Assembly: GCA_036383255.1 (NCBI GenBank)
Contig: DASVOS010000013.1
Span: 105,178-169,177, forward strand
Length of the DNA stretch: 64,000 nt
DNA from: Gammaproteobacteria bacterium
Lineage (GTDB): Bacteria; Pseudomonadota; Gammaproteobacteria; Natronospirales; REEB76
Direction: 5' to 3'
Positions 9,401 to 17,997 of this stretch are shown here, in pieces. Both the position numbers and the translations under genes were made by a program. Each line of letters begins with the position of its first letter. Within the stretch, counting starts at the first letter, position 1. The notes beneath the pieces are model-generated. The model worked only from the letters and a program-made list of their open reading frames with translations. It searched no databases and was not told where the DNA came from.

Positions 9401-9874
9401 CTAATTCTTGGGATTGGAAATTTCGGCGAAGGAGGGCGCGGGTCTCAAGACCGTGCCCGAGAGCCGGTCGTGCCAGGTCTTCTTCTCCGGGTCCCACAGC
9501 GACCACCAGAAGCCGAGTCCCAGCGCCGCCCAGGAGAGGTAGGCAGCCAGGTAGCGGATGAGCGCCTGGCCCCAGCGCACCGAACCGCCGGTCCGGGCAT
9601 CCACCAGCTTCACCCGCCAGGCCAGCATCCCCAGGGTCTGGCCGTTGCGCACCCAGAAGCCGCCGAAGAACAGGAAGCCCACCGCGAGGATGTAGAGGCG
9701 ATAGAGGAGTTCGGCCAGGGGATGGTCGGGGGTGATGGCGCCGCGCGCGACCGGCATGGCCACGGCGGTGGCGATGAACCAGAGGCCCAGCACCACCAGG
9801 GCGTCGTAGCTCGCCGCGGCGAGGCGGCGCCACAGCGGCGCGGGTCGGCTGTCGTCGGGATTCACGTCCGGCAT
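9401..9874 (-). CDS. RDD family membrane protein
   Basis: 157-residue inner-membrane protein with the RDD-family layout: an N-terminal RRLAAASYDALVVLGLWF helix carrying the Arg-Asp pattern, two further membrane helices, the GQTLGMLAWRVKLVD motif, and a final helix before KKTWHDRLSGTVL. RDD proteins are poorly characterised; a transport role (for example Na+/H+ exchange) has been suggested for some. It is a single gene, transcribed towards lptG and downstream of tRNA-Glu on the same strand. Confidence 0.85.
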   Translation of the reverse strand: MPDVNPDDSRPAPLWRRLAAASYDALVVLGLWFIATAVAMPVARGAITPDHPLAELLYRLYILAVGFLFFGGFWVRNGQTLGMLAWRVKLVDARTGGSVRWGQALIRYLAAYLSWAALGLGFWWSLWDPEKKTWHDRLSGTVLRPAPSFAEISNPKN

Positions 9875-9890
9875 GCGGGCGGTTTCAAAG

Positions 9891-9966
9891 TGGCGCTCCC
9901 TGCGGGATTCGAACCCGCGTTTAAGCCTTGAGAGGGCTCCGTCCTAGGCCTCTAGACGAAGGGAGC
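9891..9966 (-). tRNA. tRNA-Glu (anticodon CTC)
   Basis: A 76-base cloverleaf on the minus strand, with CCA encoded. The acceptor GCTCCCT pairs with AGGGAGC, the D arm is GTCTAGAGGCCTAGGAC as in tRNA-Glu, and the T arm has GGTTCGAATCC. The anticodon loop CTCTCAA gives CTC, decoding GAG. A CTC isoacceptor beside the usual TTC one is common in high-GC genomes. Confidence 0.95.
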
Positions 9967-10054
9967 GTCGGGCCGAAAGGGAGTGGTATTATACGGACGC
10001 GCCGGATTTGCTCAAGTTCTGCGCCAAAATAACCTCCGGACCCACCGGAAACCC

Positions 10055-11413
10055 GTGAGCCGCATAGGAAGCCCGCTTATCCACCCGGTCATCATCCCCC
10101 GCGCCGACCACAGCATTTCGCGGGCGAATATCTCTGAAAACGCCCTCAAGGTGCTCTACCGGCTCAAGAACGCCGGCTACGAGGCTTATCTCGTCGGCGG
10201 CGGCGTGCGCGACCTCTTGCTGGGCCGCGAACCCAAGGACTTCGACATCGCCACCAGCGCGAGCCCGGAGCAGGTGGAACGGGAGTTCCGCAACTGCCGC
10301 CTCATCGGGCGGCGCTTCCGCCTGGCCCACGTGCGTTTCGGCGACGAGATCATCGAGGTCGCCACCTTCCGCGCCAGCGGCGCCGCCGACACGGCCGGGG
10401 AAGAAGACGACCCGGACCGGGCCCACGACGGCGGCACCGGCCGCATCCTGCGCGACAACATCTACGGCACGGTGGAGGAGGACGCGGTCCGCCGCGACTT
10501 CAGCGTCAACGCGCTCTACTACGACGTGCGCGACTTCTCGGTGCGCGACTACGTGGGCGGCCTGCCGGACCTGCGTGACGGCGTGCTGCGCCTGATCGGC
10601 GACCCGGAGGTGCGCTACCGGGAGGACCCGGTGCGCATGCTGCGCGCGGTGCGCTTCGCGGTGAAGCTCGGCTTCAAGCTGCATCCCGGCACCGAGCGTC
10701 CCATCGGGCGCCTGAGCGGCCTGCTGGCGGACGTGCCTCCCGCGCGCATGTTCGAGGAGATCCTCAAGCTCTTCATGTACGGCTTCGGCGAGCAGGCCTT
10801 CGAGGCGTTGCGCCACCACGGCCTGTTCACGCAGCTGTTTCCCCGCACCGAGGAGGCGCTCGCGGTGGAGGAGCAGGGGTTCCCGCGCGTGTTCATCGCC
10901 AAGGCCCTCGCCAGCACCGACAGCCGCGTACAGCAGGACCTGCCGGTCACGCCCGCGTTCCTCTTCGCCGCGCTGCTGTGGGAACCGGTGCGCCAGGTCG
11001 CGTCGCAGCTCGAGGCGGAGGGCCTGCATCCCAGCGAGGCGCTGCGCCGCGCCTCCGCCGAGGTGGTGGACGAACAGGTGCAGCGCGTGGCGCTGCCGCG
11101 CCGCTTCTCCACGCCCATGATCGAGATCTTCACGCTGCAGCCGCGTTTCACCCAGCGCCAGGGCAAGCGCCCGCAGCGGCTGATGGAGCACCCGCGCTTC
11201 CGCGCTGCCTACGACTTCATGGTGCTGCGCGCCCAGTCCGGCGAGGCGGACCCGGAGCTGGCCGAGTGGTGGACGCAGCTCCTCGCCGGCGACCCGGTGG
11301 CACCGCCGCCGGCCGAGCCGGGCAGCGGCACCGGACGCCGCCGCCGGCGTCGCCGTGGCGGGCGGGGACGCAAGCGCCGCGCCGAAGGCGGAGCGGGGCA
11401 GGAGCCCGCCTGA
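10055..11413 (+). CDS. pcnB: Poly(A) polymerase I
   Basis: Class II nucleotidyltransferase that adds 3' poly(A) tails and so promotes RNA decay. With the GTG start at 10055 the protein has 452 residues and aligns by eye with E. coli PcnB from VIIPRADHSISRANISENAL onwards. The GGGVRD motif (about 48-53), the DFD metal-binding pair (D62, D64) and the RRFRLAHVRFG segment mark it as poly(A) polymerase rather than a CCA enzyme. The C-terminus is a very basic tail (nine of ten residues arginine in one run). It is followed directly by folK, the same order as E. coli pcnB-folK. Confidence 0.93.
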   Translation: MSRIGSPLIHPVIIPRADHSISRANISENALKVLYRLKNAGYEAYLVGGGVRDLLLGREPKDFDIATSASPEQVEREFRNCRLIGRRFRLAHVRFGDEIIEVATFRASGAADTAGEEDDPDRAHDGGTGRILRDNIYGTVEEDAVRRDFSVNALYYDVRDFSVRDYVGGLPDLRDGVLRLIGDPEVRYREDPVRMLRAVRFAVKLGFKLHPGTERPIGRLSGLLADVPPARMFEEILKLFMYGFGEQAFEALRHHGLFTQLFPRTEEALAVEEQGFPRVFIAKALASTDSRVQQDLPVTPAFLFAALLWEPVRQVASQLEAEGLHPSEALRRASAEVVDEQVQRVALPRRFSTPMIEIFTLQPRFTQRQGKRPQRLMEHPRFRAAYDFMVLRAQSGEADPELAEWWTQLLAGDPVAPPPAEPGSGTGRRRRRRRGGRGRKRRAEGGAGQEPA

Positions 11414-11914
11414 GTGGCTGCCGTCACGGCCTACGTGGGCCTCGGCGCCAACCTGCAGGCACCCGCATCGCAAGTGCGCCGCGCGCTGGACGAGCTCGCC
11501 GCCGTCCCAAACACCCGCGTCACCGCACGCTCGCCTCTATATAAGAGTCCGCCCCTGGGTCCCCAGGACCAGCCCGACTACGTCAACGCCGCCGCCGCCG
11601 TCGAGACCGCGCTCGCGCCGCTGGAGCTGCTCGCGGCGCTGCGCGCCATCGAGGCGGCCCATGGCCGGCGCCGCGACGGCACCCGCTGGGGTCCGCGCAG
11701 CCTCGACCTCGACCTCCTTATATACGGCGACGTGACCATGCAGACGCCCGAGCTCACGCTGCCGCATCCCGGCGTGCCGGAGCGCGCCTTCGTCCTGTAT
11801 CCTCTCCATGACATCGCACCTGCGCTCGTGATACCGGGCCTGGGCGCGGTGAGCGAGCTGCGCGCACGCTTGGGGGACGCGCGCATCGAACGCCTGGAGC
11901 CGCAAGACGCATGA
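11414..11914 (+). CDS. folK: 2-amino-4-hydroxy-6-hydroxymethyldihydropteridine pyrophosphokinase
   Basis: 166-residue HPPK enzyme of folate biosynthesis; it transfers pyrophosphate from ATP to hydroxymethyldihydropterin. The family signature RWGPRSLDLDLLIYG is present, as are the YVGLGANL start and the PHPGVPERAFVLYPL segment. The GTG start follows the pcnB stop with no gap, and the 3' end overlaps the next ATG by four bases. No other folate gene is nearby. Confidence 0.95.
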   Translation: MAAVTAYVGLGANLQAPASQVRRALDELAAVPNTRVTARSPLYKSPPLGPQDQPDYVNAAAAVETALAPLELLAALRAIEAAHGRRRDGTRWGPRSLDLDLLIYGDVTMQTPELTLPHPGVPERAFVLYPLHDIAPALVIPGLGAVSELRARLGDARIERLEPQDA

Positions 11915-12555
11915 GCGGTCAATCGCGCTACATCGTGGTGGAGGGGCCCATCGGCGTGGGCAAGACCAGCCTCGCCATGAAGCTGGCAGAGACCCTCGGC
12001 GGCGAGCTCCTGCTGGAGCGAGCCGAGGAGAACCCCTTCCTCGAGCGTTTCTACCGCGACCCCAAGGGCGCCGCGCTTCCCACCCAGCTCTCGTTCCTGT
12101 TCCAGCGCGCGCGCCAGCTGCAGGAGCTGCGCCAGGGCGACATCTTCCAGCCCACCCGCGTGGCGGACTTCCTGCTGGACAAGGACCCGCTGTTCGCCCG
12201 CCTGAACCTGGACGATGAGGAGCTCAAGCTCTACGAGCAGGTGTACCAGCACCTCACGCTGGACGCGCCGCGTCCCGACCTCGTGGTCTACCTGCAGGCG
12301 CCGGTGGACGTGCTGGTGCGCCGCGTGAACCGCCGCGGCATCGGCTACGAGCGTTTCATCCAGCAGGAGTACCTGGAGCGGGTCGCTTCGGCTTACTCCC
12401 ACTATTTCCACCACTACGGCGCCTCGCCGCTGCTCATCGTCAATGCCGCCGACATCAACCCGGTGGAGAGCGAGGCGGACTACAACTCGCTGGTGCGGGA
12501 AATCAACCGCGTCAGGTCGGGGCGGCACTACTTCAACCCCACACCAGTGCGGTGA
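11911..12555 (+). CDS. Deoxynucleoside kinase
   Basis: 214-residue kinase of the dCK/dGK family. The P-loop is GPIGVGKTSL (residues 12-21), followed by the substrate-binding E-R-x-E-E-N-P-F segment and a DRS-like region (FQPTRVADFLLDKDPLF, where the usual RS is degenerate). The lid RRVNRRGIGYER carries the phosphate-contacting arginines. It salvages deoxynucleosides, most likely purine ones, but specificity cannot be told from the sequence. ATGA overlaps the folK stop, so pcnB-folK-kinase form one transcript; this kinase sits between folK and panB in several other gammaproteobacteria. Confidence 0.85.
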   Translation: MSGQSRYIVVEGPIGVGKTSLAMKLAETLGGELLLERAEENPFLERFYRDPKGAALPTQLSFLFQRARQLQELRQGDIFQPTRVADFLLDKDPLFARLNLDDEELKLYEQVYQHLTLDAPRPDLVVYLQAPVDVLVRRVNRRGIGYERFIQQEYLERVASAYSHYFHHYGASPLLIVNAADINPVESEADYNSLVREINRVRSGRHYFNPTPVR

Positions 12556-12562
12556 GAGCGCC

Positions 12563-12686
12563 GCAAGCTGCTGCGCTTGCCGGGGCGTTGTTGCGCTTTG
12601 GACTCGCAGTCGGTCATGCACACCAAGAGTGCACTCCCTCCTGTTCGCCTCGCGCGCCTAGCCCCGCCTGCGCTCGCGACGCTTGC
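12563..12686 (+). repeat. Dispersed hairpin element, copy b
   Basis: A 124-bp copy of the six-member family. The arms GCAAGC/GCTTGC close it, with inner arms ...CCGGGGC and GCCCCGCC... also pairing. The core GACTCGCAGTCGGTCATGCA is shared. It begins seven bases after the kinase stop codon and lies between that gene and panB, both rightward. Confidence 0.8.
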
Positions 12687-12754
12687 AGCTGGCAGTCCTA
12701 GACATTTGGGATGGGGAAAGGCATCCTGAAGCGCTGTTTTTACAGGGTCCGGCG

Positions 12755-13582
12755 ATGTACACCACGCCCAAGAACACCAACGATGCGAAGCCCGTCACGC
12801 TGAGCTCGCTCGCGCACATGAAGGCGGAGAAGCAGAAGATCGCCTGCCTCACCGCCTACGACGCGAGCTTCGCCGCGCTCCTGGACGAGGCCGGCGTGGA
12901 CGTGGTGCTGGTGGGGGATTCCCTCGGCAACGTCATCCAGGGCCACGCCACCACCGTGCCGGTGACGGTGGATGACATCGTCTACCACACCAGGAACGTG
13001 GCGCGCGGCTTGAAGCGCGCTTTCCTCATCGCGGACATGCCGTTCGTGAGCTATCCCACGCCCGAGATCGCGCTCGCCAATGCCGCGCGCCTGATGCAGG
13101 AGGGCGGCGCCAAGATGGTGAAGCTCGAGGGCAGCGGCCGCCAGGCGGACATCGTCACCTACCTCAGCGACAACGGCATCCCGGTCTGCGCGCACCTGGG
13201 CCTGCGGCCCCAGTTCGTGCACAAGCTCGGCGGTTACCCGGTGCAGGGCCGCCAGGCCAAGGCCGCGAAGCAGATGCTGGAAGACGCCAAGCTCCTGGAG
13301 AAGGCGGGCGCAGACCTCATCCTGCTGGAGCTCGTGCCGCGCGACCTCGCCGCCAAGATCACCGCCGCTGTGAAGGTGCCGGTGATCGGCATCGGCGCCG
13401 GTCCCAAGGTGGATGGCCAGATCCTCGTGCTCTACGACATGCTCGACATCACCCCCGGGCGCCGGCCCAAGTTCGTGCGCAACTTCACCGAGGGCGGCAA
13501 GACGCCGTCCGAGGCGGTGGCAGCCTACGTGAAGGCGGTGCGCGACAAGAGCTATCCGGCCGCCGAGCACAGCTTCGACTGA
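12755..13582 (+). CDS. panB: 3-methyl-2-oxobutanoate hydroxymethyltransferase
   Basis: 275-residue first enzyme of the pantothenate branch; it transfers a hydroxymethyl group from methylene-THF to alpha-ketoisovalerate. Conserved blocks include LTAYDASFAALLDEAGVD, VGDSLGNVIQGHATT (metal-binding Asp), ICAHLGL-type CAHLGLRPQ and LLELVP with the catalytic Glu. The ATG at 12755 matches the family N-terminus. It starts the panB-panC-panD cluster, separated from panC by one base. Confidence 0.95.
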   Translation: MYTTPKNTNDAKPVTLSSLAHMKAEKQKIACLTAYDASFAALLDEAGVDVVLVGDSLGNVIQGHATTVPVTVDDIVYHTRNVARGLKRAFLIADMPFVSYPTPEIALANAARLMQEGGAKMVKLEGSGRQADIVTYLSDNGIPVCAHLGLRPQFVHKLGGYPVQGRQAKAAKQMLEDAKLLEKAGADLILLELVPRDLAAKITAAVKVPVIGIGAGPKVDGQILVLYDMLDITPGRRPKFVRNFTEGGKTPSEAVAAYVKAVRDKSYPAAEHSFD

Positions 13583-13583
13583 C

Positions 13584-14483
13584 ATGCTCACCGAACACTC
13601 GGTCGTGGAGCTTCGCAAGCGCATCCAGCGCTGGCGCGCCATCAACCAGCAGGTGGCGCTGGTGCCCACCATGGGCAACCTGCATGCCGGCCACATCGCG
13701 CTGGTGAAGCGCGCCCGCGCGCTGGCGGACCGCGTGGTGGTCAGCATCTTCGTGAACCCGCTGCAGTTCGGCCCGAAGGAGGATTTCGGCGCCTACCCGC
13801 GCACGCCGGATGCGGACCGCCTGCAGCTCGCGGTGGCAGGCACCGACCTCCTGTTCATGCCGGAGGTGGAGGAGATGTATCCCGGCGGCATGGACCAGGT
13901 GTCGCGGGTGGAAGTGCCGGCCTTCGACGGCATCCTCGACGGGGCCTCGCGCCCCGGCCACTTCGCCGGCGTAGCCACCGTGGTCACCAAGCTTTTCAAC
14001 ATGGTGCAGCCGGACGTGGCGGTGTTCGGCGAGAAGGACTACCAGCAGCTGCTGGTGATCCGGCGCATGACCGCGGACCTCTGCCTGCCGGTGCAGGTGG
14101 TGGGCCACCCGACGGTGCGCGAGCCGGATGGCCTCGCCATGAGCTCGCGCAACCAGTACCTCACCAAGTCCGAGCGCGTCCAGGCGCCGCTGCTGCGCCG
14201 CGTGCTCACCGATCTCGGCGCCAGCCTGCGCGAGGGCGCGCGGGATTTCGGCAAGCTGCAGGCCGAGGCCGCCCGGCGGCTCACGGAGGGCGGCTTCCGT
14301 CCCGACTATGTGGAGATCCGCCACGCCGACACGCTCGCGCCGCCCAAGCCGGACGACGAGCGCCTGGTGGTGCTGGCGGCGGCCTGGCTCGGCAAGGCGC
14401 GACTCATCGACAACCTGCCGTTGGACCTCGCCGCGCCGCAGGACAGGACCGTCACCTTGAGCGAAGCCGAGCGCGTCGGCTAA
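13584..14483 (+). CDS. panC: Pantoate--beta-alanine ligase
   Basis: 299-residue ATP-dependent ligase that joins pantoate (from PanB and a reductase) to beta-alanine (from PanD). It belongs to the HIGH-type nucleotidyltransferase fold: VPTMGNLHAGH near residues 28-38, GEKDYQQL, and the KMSKS-equivalent AMSSRNQYL. Length is normal. It begins one base after panB. Confidence 0.95.
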   Translation: MLTEHSVVELRKRIQRWRAINQQVALVPTMGNLHAGHIALVKRARALADRVVVSIFVNPLQFGPKEDFGAYPRTPDADRLQLAVAGTDLLFMPEVEEMYPGGMDQVSRVEVPAFDGILDGASRPGHFAGVATVVTKLFNMVQPDVAVFGEKDYQQLLVIRRMTADLCLPVQVVGHPTVREPDGLAMSSRNQYLTKSERVQAPLLRRVLTDLGASLREGARDFGKLQAEAARRLTEGGFRPDYVEIRHADTLAPPKPDDERLVVLAAAWLGKARLIDNLPLDLAAPQDRTVTLSEAERVG

Positions 14484-14522
14484 AATATCCCCACTGTCCT
14501 TCCTCGTCCCCCGGATATCCCC

Positions 14523-14903
14523 ATGCAAGTGACCCTGCTCAAGGCGAAGCTCCATCGTGCCCGCGTGACCCACGCCGAGCTCGACTACGAGGGTTCCTGC
14601 GCCATCGACAGCCAGCTCCTGGACACCGCCGGCATGCTCGACTACGAGCAGATCCAGATCTACAACGTCACCAACGGCGAGCGCTTCACCACCTATGCCA
14701 TGCGCGCCGAGCCGGGCTCCGGAGTCATCTCCATAAACGGCGCCGCCGCCCACCGCGCCAAGCCGGGCGACATCATCATCATCTGCGCCTACTGCCAGAT
14801 GAATGCCGCCGAGGCCATGAACCACAAGCCGCGTCTGATCTACCTGAACGAGCACAACAAGGTCATGCGCACTTCCAACGCCATCCCCGTGCAAGCCGCC
14901 TGA
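14523..14903 (+). CDS. panD: Aspartate 1-decarboxylase proenzyme
   Basis: 126-residue pyruvoyl enzyme that makes beta-alanine from aspartate. The self-cleavage site Gly24-Ser25 lies in YEGSCAID, exactly where expected; Ser25 becomes the pyruvoyl group. Lys9 and the conserved [12 protein letters not shown] segment are present. It completes panBCD, giving the whole beta-alanine to pantothenate condensation except the ketopantoate reductase, which is not in the window. Confidence 0.95.
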   Translation: MQVTLLKAKLHRARVTHAELDYEGSCAIDSQLLDTAGMLDYEQIQIYNVTNGERFTTYAMRAEPGSGVISINGAAAHRAKPGDIIIICAYCQMNAAEAMNHKPRLIYLNEHNKVMRTSNAIPVQAA

Positions 14904-15024
14904 AACGGATCTTTTGGCCGAATGACTTCGTTGCGGCGCTCACCTCGGTGCTCATTTACTGCAACGTAAACTCCGCTCCTCAGTGAGCACCGCGCCTCAT
15001 CCTCGGCAAAAATCTCTCGTTTCA
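14901..15024 (+). repeat. Second-type long imperfect hairpin after panD
   Basis: The outer arms TGAAACG (14901-14907, including the panD stop codon) and CGTTTCA (15018-15024) are exact complements, and the pairing continues imperfectly inwards (GATCTTTTGGCCGA against TCGGCAAAAATC). The interior holds CTCACCTCGGTGCTCATTTA and TCAGTGAGCACCGCG, which also pair. Size and position mirror the six-copy element, but the core sequence is different; it occurs once here. Confidence 0.6.
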
Positions 15025-15077
15025 GGTCTTCTTTGACCTGCCGTGACAACGGATACCGTGGCAGGTTAATTTAAGGC

Positions 15078-16655
15078 ATGTCGTCCATCACCCAATCCGC
15101 TGCCTGGAAGGCGCTCGCCGCCCATCAGGCCGAGTTCGACCTCGACGAGTTCAAGGCTACTGCCCTGGACGCGAAGCGCGTCGCGGATTTCTCGATCGAA
15201 CTGCCCGGCCTGCACGCGGATCTCTCGCGTCACCTCGCCACCCCCGAGACCCTGAAGCTGCTCGCGAAGCTGGCGGAGGCCGCCGGCCTCGACGCCAGGC
15301 GCCGGCAGCTGTTCGAAGGCGGACACGTCAACAACACCGAGGACCGCGCCGCGCTGCACACGCTGCTGCGCGCCGCGCCGGCGGACGTGCCGCCCGCGCT
15401 CGCACCCCAGGCCGCCGAGGTGCGAGAGGTGTTCGCGCGCATGCGCGCCTTCTGCGGGGACGTGCACGCGGACCGCATCACCGACGTGGTGAGCATCGGC
15501 ATCGGAGGCTCCCACCTCGGGCCGGAGCTGGTGGTGGAGGCCCTGGCGCCGCTCAAGGGCCCCAAGCTGCGCACCCATTTCCTCTCCAACGTGGATCCCA
15601 TGCACGCGGCGCGCCTCTTGCCGGCACTGGATCCCGAGCACACCCTGGTGGTGGTCATCTCCAAGACCTTCACCACCCAGGAGACCCTCGCCAACGCCCA
15701 GGCAGCACGCACCTGGCTGGTGCAGGCCCTGGGAGAGAAGGCGGTGCCGGCACACTTCGCCGCCGTCTCCGCCGCGCCGGACAAGGCACGCGCCTTCGGC
15801 ATCCCGCCCGAGCGCGTGTTCGCATTCTGGGACTGGGTGGGCGGGCGCTATTCCCTGTGGTCTGCGGTGGGCCTGCCCATCGCGCTGGCCCACGGCTTCG
15901 AGGCCTTCGAGGCCTTGCTCGCCGGCGCCGCGCAGATGGACCGGCATTTCCGCGAGGCACCTGCTGAACGCAACCTGCCGGTGCTGCTCGCATTGCTCGG
16001 CGTCTGGTACGCGAACTTCTGGCAGGCCGCCACGCGCGCCGTGGTGCCCTACCGTCAGGACCTGCGCCTGCTGGTGCCTTACCTGCAGCAGCTCGAGATG
16101 GAGAGCGACGGCAAGCGCGTGCGTCGCGACGGCACGCCCGCCGATTACGCCACCATGCCCGTGGTCTGGGGCGATACCGGCACCAACGGGCAGCACGCCT
16201 TCTTCCAGCTCCTGCACCAGGGCACCGGGCTGGTGCCGGTGGACTTCGTGGCGGTGCTGGAGGAGGAGAGCGGCCACTGGCGCCAGCAGGCCATGCTGCT
16301 CGCGAACTGCTATGCCCAGGCCGAGGCGCTGTTCCACGGCCGCAGCGCCGCCGAGGCCGAGAAGCAGTCCGGCAAGGCGCTCGCACCCCACAAGACCTTC
16401 CCCGGCGGCCGCCCCAGCACCCTCATCACGCTCTCGCGCCTGGACGCACGGAATCTTGGCATGCTGCTCACGCTCTACGAGCACCGCACCTTCGTGCAGG
16501 CCTGCATCTGGGACGTCAACTGCTTCGACCAGATGGGCGTGGAGCTCGGCAAGCAGCTCGCCGAGGGCGTGCTCAAGGCGCTGGAGAGCGGCGACGTCAC
16601 CGGCATCCAGGATCCCGCCACCCGCGCCGCGGTGAAGCGCTCCCGCTATGAGTGA
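15078..16655 (+). CDS. pgi: Glucose-6-phosphate isomerase
   Basis: 525-residue glycolytic/gluconeogenic enzyme interconverting glucose-6-P and fructose-6-P. Family blocks are present: SIGIGGSHLGPELV, SKTFTTQETL, DWVGGRYSLWS (PGI signature), the catalytic glutamate in QLEMESDGKR, GQHAFFQLLHQG with the catalytic His, and a C-terminal Lys in FDQMGVELGKQLA. It is slightly shorter than the E. coli enzyme (549). It overlaps the next gene by eight bases. Confidence 0.96.
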   Translation: MSSITQSAAWKALAAHQAEFDLDEFKATALDAKRVADFSIELPGLHADLSRHLATPETLKLLAKLAEAAGLDARRRQLFEGGHVNNTEDRAALHTLLRAAPADVPPALAPQAAEVREVFARMRAFCGDVHADRITDVVSIGIGGSHLGPELVVEALAPLKGPKLRTHFLSNVDPMHAARLLPALDPEHTLVVVISKTFTTQETLANAQAARTWLVQALGEKAVPAHFAAVSAAPDKARAFGIPPERVFAFWDWVGGRYSLWSAVGLPIALAHGFEAFEALLAGAAQMDRHFREAPAERNLPVLLALLGVWYANFWQAATRAVVPYRQDLRLLVPYLQQLEMESDGKRVRRDGTPADYATMPVVWGDTGTNGQHAFFQLLHQGTGLVPVDFVAVLEEESGHWRQQAMLLANCYAQAEALFHGRSAAEAEKQSGKALAPHKTFPGGRPSTLITLSRLDARNLGMLLTLYEHRTFVQACIWDVNCFDQMGVELGKQLAEGVLKALESGDVTGIQDPATRAAVKRSRYE

Positions 16656-17358
16656 GCTCGCGCCCGCCGCGCAGTTCAAGCAGAGCAAGTACACCGTGCT
16701 GCGGGGCGTGGTCTCGCCCCAGAGCGCGCAGCTCATGACCACCTACGCGCTGCTGCAGCAGCAGTGGCCGGGCTACTACCAGCCGGAAGACGTGTTCCGC
16801 GCCGCGCACGGCCACTACGCCGACGCCATGAGCGAGACCCTGCTGCTGGAACTCAAGCCCGCTATGGAGCGCGCCACCGGCCTCAGCCTCTTGCCCTGTT
16901 ATTCGTACCTGCGCATCTACGGCCCCGGCGCGGTGTTGCCGCGCCACCTGGACCGGCCGTCCTGCGAGATCAGCGCCTCTCTCGCGCTCGGGCTGCAGGC
17001 ACCGTCCCTTTGGCCCCTGTGCGTGCATGCGGACGGGGAGGACAAGCCCATCGGTCTCGCCCCGGGCGACATGCTGGTGTACCGCGGCGCCGACGTGGCC
17101 CACTGGCGCGAGCCCTTCGAAGGCCAGTGGTGCGCCCAGGTGTTCCTGCACTACGTGGACGCCAACGGCGCCTACACCGACTTCAGGTTCGACGGACGCG
17201 AACGCATCGGTCCCTTCGACAAGCAGACCATGCAGCGCCGCTTCCAGCGGGAGGCGAGCTACGGGCGCGGCGACGTACCCTCGTCGGTGCCGCCGGATGC
17301 GCCCTGTCCCTGCAACAGTGGGAAGCAATTCAAGGATTGTCACGGCAAGGCGGCCTAG
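16648..17358 (+). CDS. 2OG-Fe(II) oxygenase-like protein with C-terminal SEC-C motif
   Basis: 236 residues. The middle fits a double-stranded beta-helix dioxygenase: H100-x-D102 (PRHLDRPSCEIS), then GDMLVYRGADVAHWRE with H152 as third metal ligand and a nearby Arg. The last ~15 residues, CPCNSGKQFKDCHG, are a SEC-C zinc-binding motif like that at the end of SecA. Substrate unknown; related domains hydroxylate proteins or small molecules. It is translationally coupled to pgi by an eight-base overlap, but a functional link is not implied. Assignment rests on motifs only. Confidence 0.65.
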   Translation: MSELAPAAQFKQSKYTVLRGVVSPQSAQLMTTYALLQQQWPGYYQPEDVFRAAHGHYADAMSETLLLELKPAMERATGLSLLPCYSYLRIYGPGAVLPRHLDRPSCEISASLALGLQAPSLWPLCVHADGEDKPIGLAPGDMLVYRGADVAHWREPFEGQWCAQVFLHYVDANGAYTDFRFDGRERIGPFDKQTMQRRFQREASYGRGDVPSSVPPDAPCPCNSGKQFKDCHGKAA

Positions 17359-17380
17359 GCTTCCTGCCAGGAGGTCCATC

Positions 17381-17857
17381 ATGCTGCTCGAAGGTTCCTG
17401 CCACTGCGGCGCTGTCCGCTTCAGCGTCGAGTCCCACACGCCCTATCCCTTCATGCGCTGCTACTGCTCCATCTGCCGCAAGACCGGTGGTGGAGAAGGC
17501 TACGCCGTGAACATCATGGGAGAGGCGGCCACCCTCAAAGTGGACGGCGCGGAGCACGTGGGCATCTACCACGCGCGCATGCCGGACGGGAAAGGCGGCA
17601 TCAAGCACAGCGGTGCGGAGCGGCACTTCTGCCGGGACTGCGGCTCGCCGCTCTACCTCAGCGACGAACAGTGGCCGCAATGGGTGTATCCCATGGCCTC
17701 GGCGATAGATACGCCGCTACCCAAGCCGCCTGAGGTGGTGAGCATCATGCTGGACTTCGCTGCGCCCTGGGCGGAAGTGGCGCTGGGCAAGCACTTCAGG
17801 GAGTATCCGAAGGAGTCGATTGAGGACTGGCACAGACGTCACAAACTGCTGTGCTGA
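17381..17857 (+). CDS. GFA family (glutathione-dependent formaldehyde-activating-like) protein
   Basis: 158 residues with the zinc-binding cysteine pattern of the GFA/CENP-V family: GSCHCGAVRF (C7, C9), CYCSICRKTGG and HFCRDCGSPLYL. The name is historical: one member was proposed to condense formaldehyde with glutathione, but most members are uncharacterised. The ATG at 17381 has GGAGG eight bases upstream. It lies 22 bases after the oxygenase-like gene and probably shares its transcript. A dispersed hairpin element overlaps its stop codon. Confidence 0.85.
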   Translation: MLLEGSCHCGAVRFSVESHTPYPFMRCYCSICRKTGGGEGYAVNIMGEAATLKVDGAEHVGIYHARMPDGKGGIKHSGAERHFCRDCGSPLYLSDEQWPQWVYPMASAIDTPLPKPPEVVSIMLDFAAPWAEVALGKHFREYPKESIEDWHRRHKLLC

Positions 17858-17984
17858 TAAAACCTGCTGCGCTCGGCAGGGCGTTGTTGCGCTTCGGACT
17901 CGCAGTCGGTCATGCACATCAGAGTGCACTCCCTCCTGCTCGCCTCGCGCGCCTAGCCCTGCCTTCGCTCGCGACGGTTTTATC
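17856..17984 (+). repeat. Dispersed hairpin element, copy c
   Basis: The cleanest copy: nine-base perfect outer arms GATAAAACC/GGTTTTATC, then CTGCGCTCGGCAGGGC against GCCCTGCCTTCGCTCGCG, enclosing the shared core around TCGGTCATGCACATCAGAG. The left arm overlaps the stop codon of the GFA gene, and the element separates it from convergent queG. Confidence 0.85.
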
Positions 17985-17997
17985 GTGGTTCTAATGT

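Noticed and set aside
11300..11413. Frameshift or low-complexity artefact at the pcnB C-terminus
   Set aside because: The Arg-rich tail stays in frame, and basic C-terminal tails are usual for PcnB.
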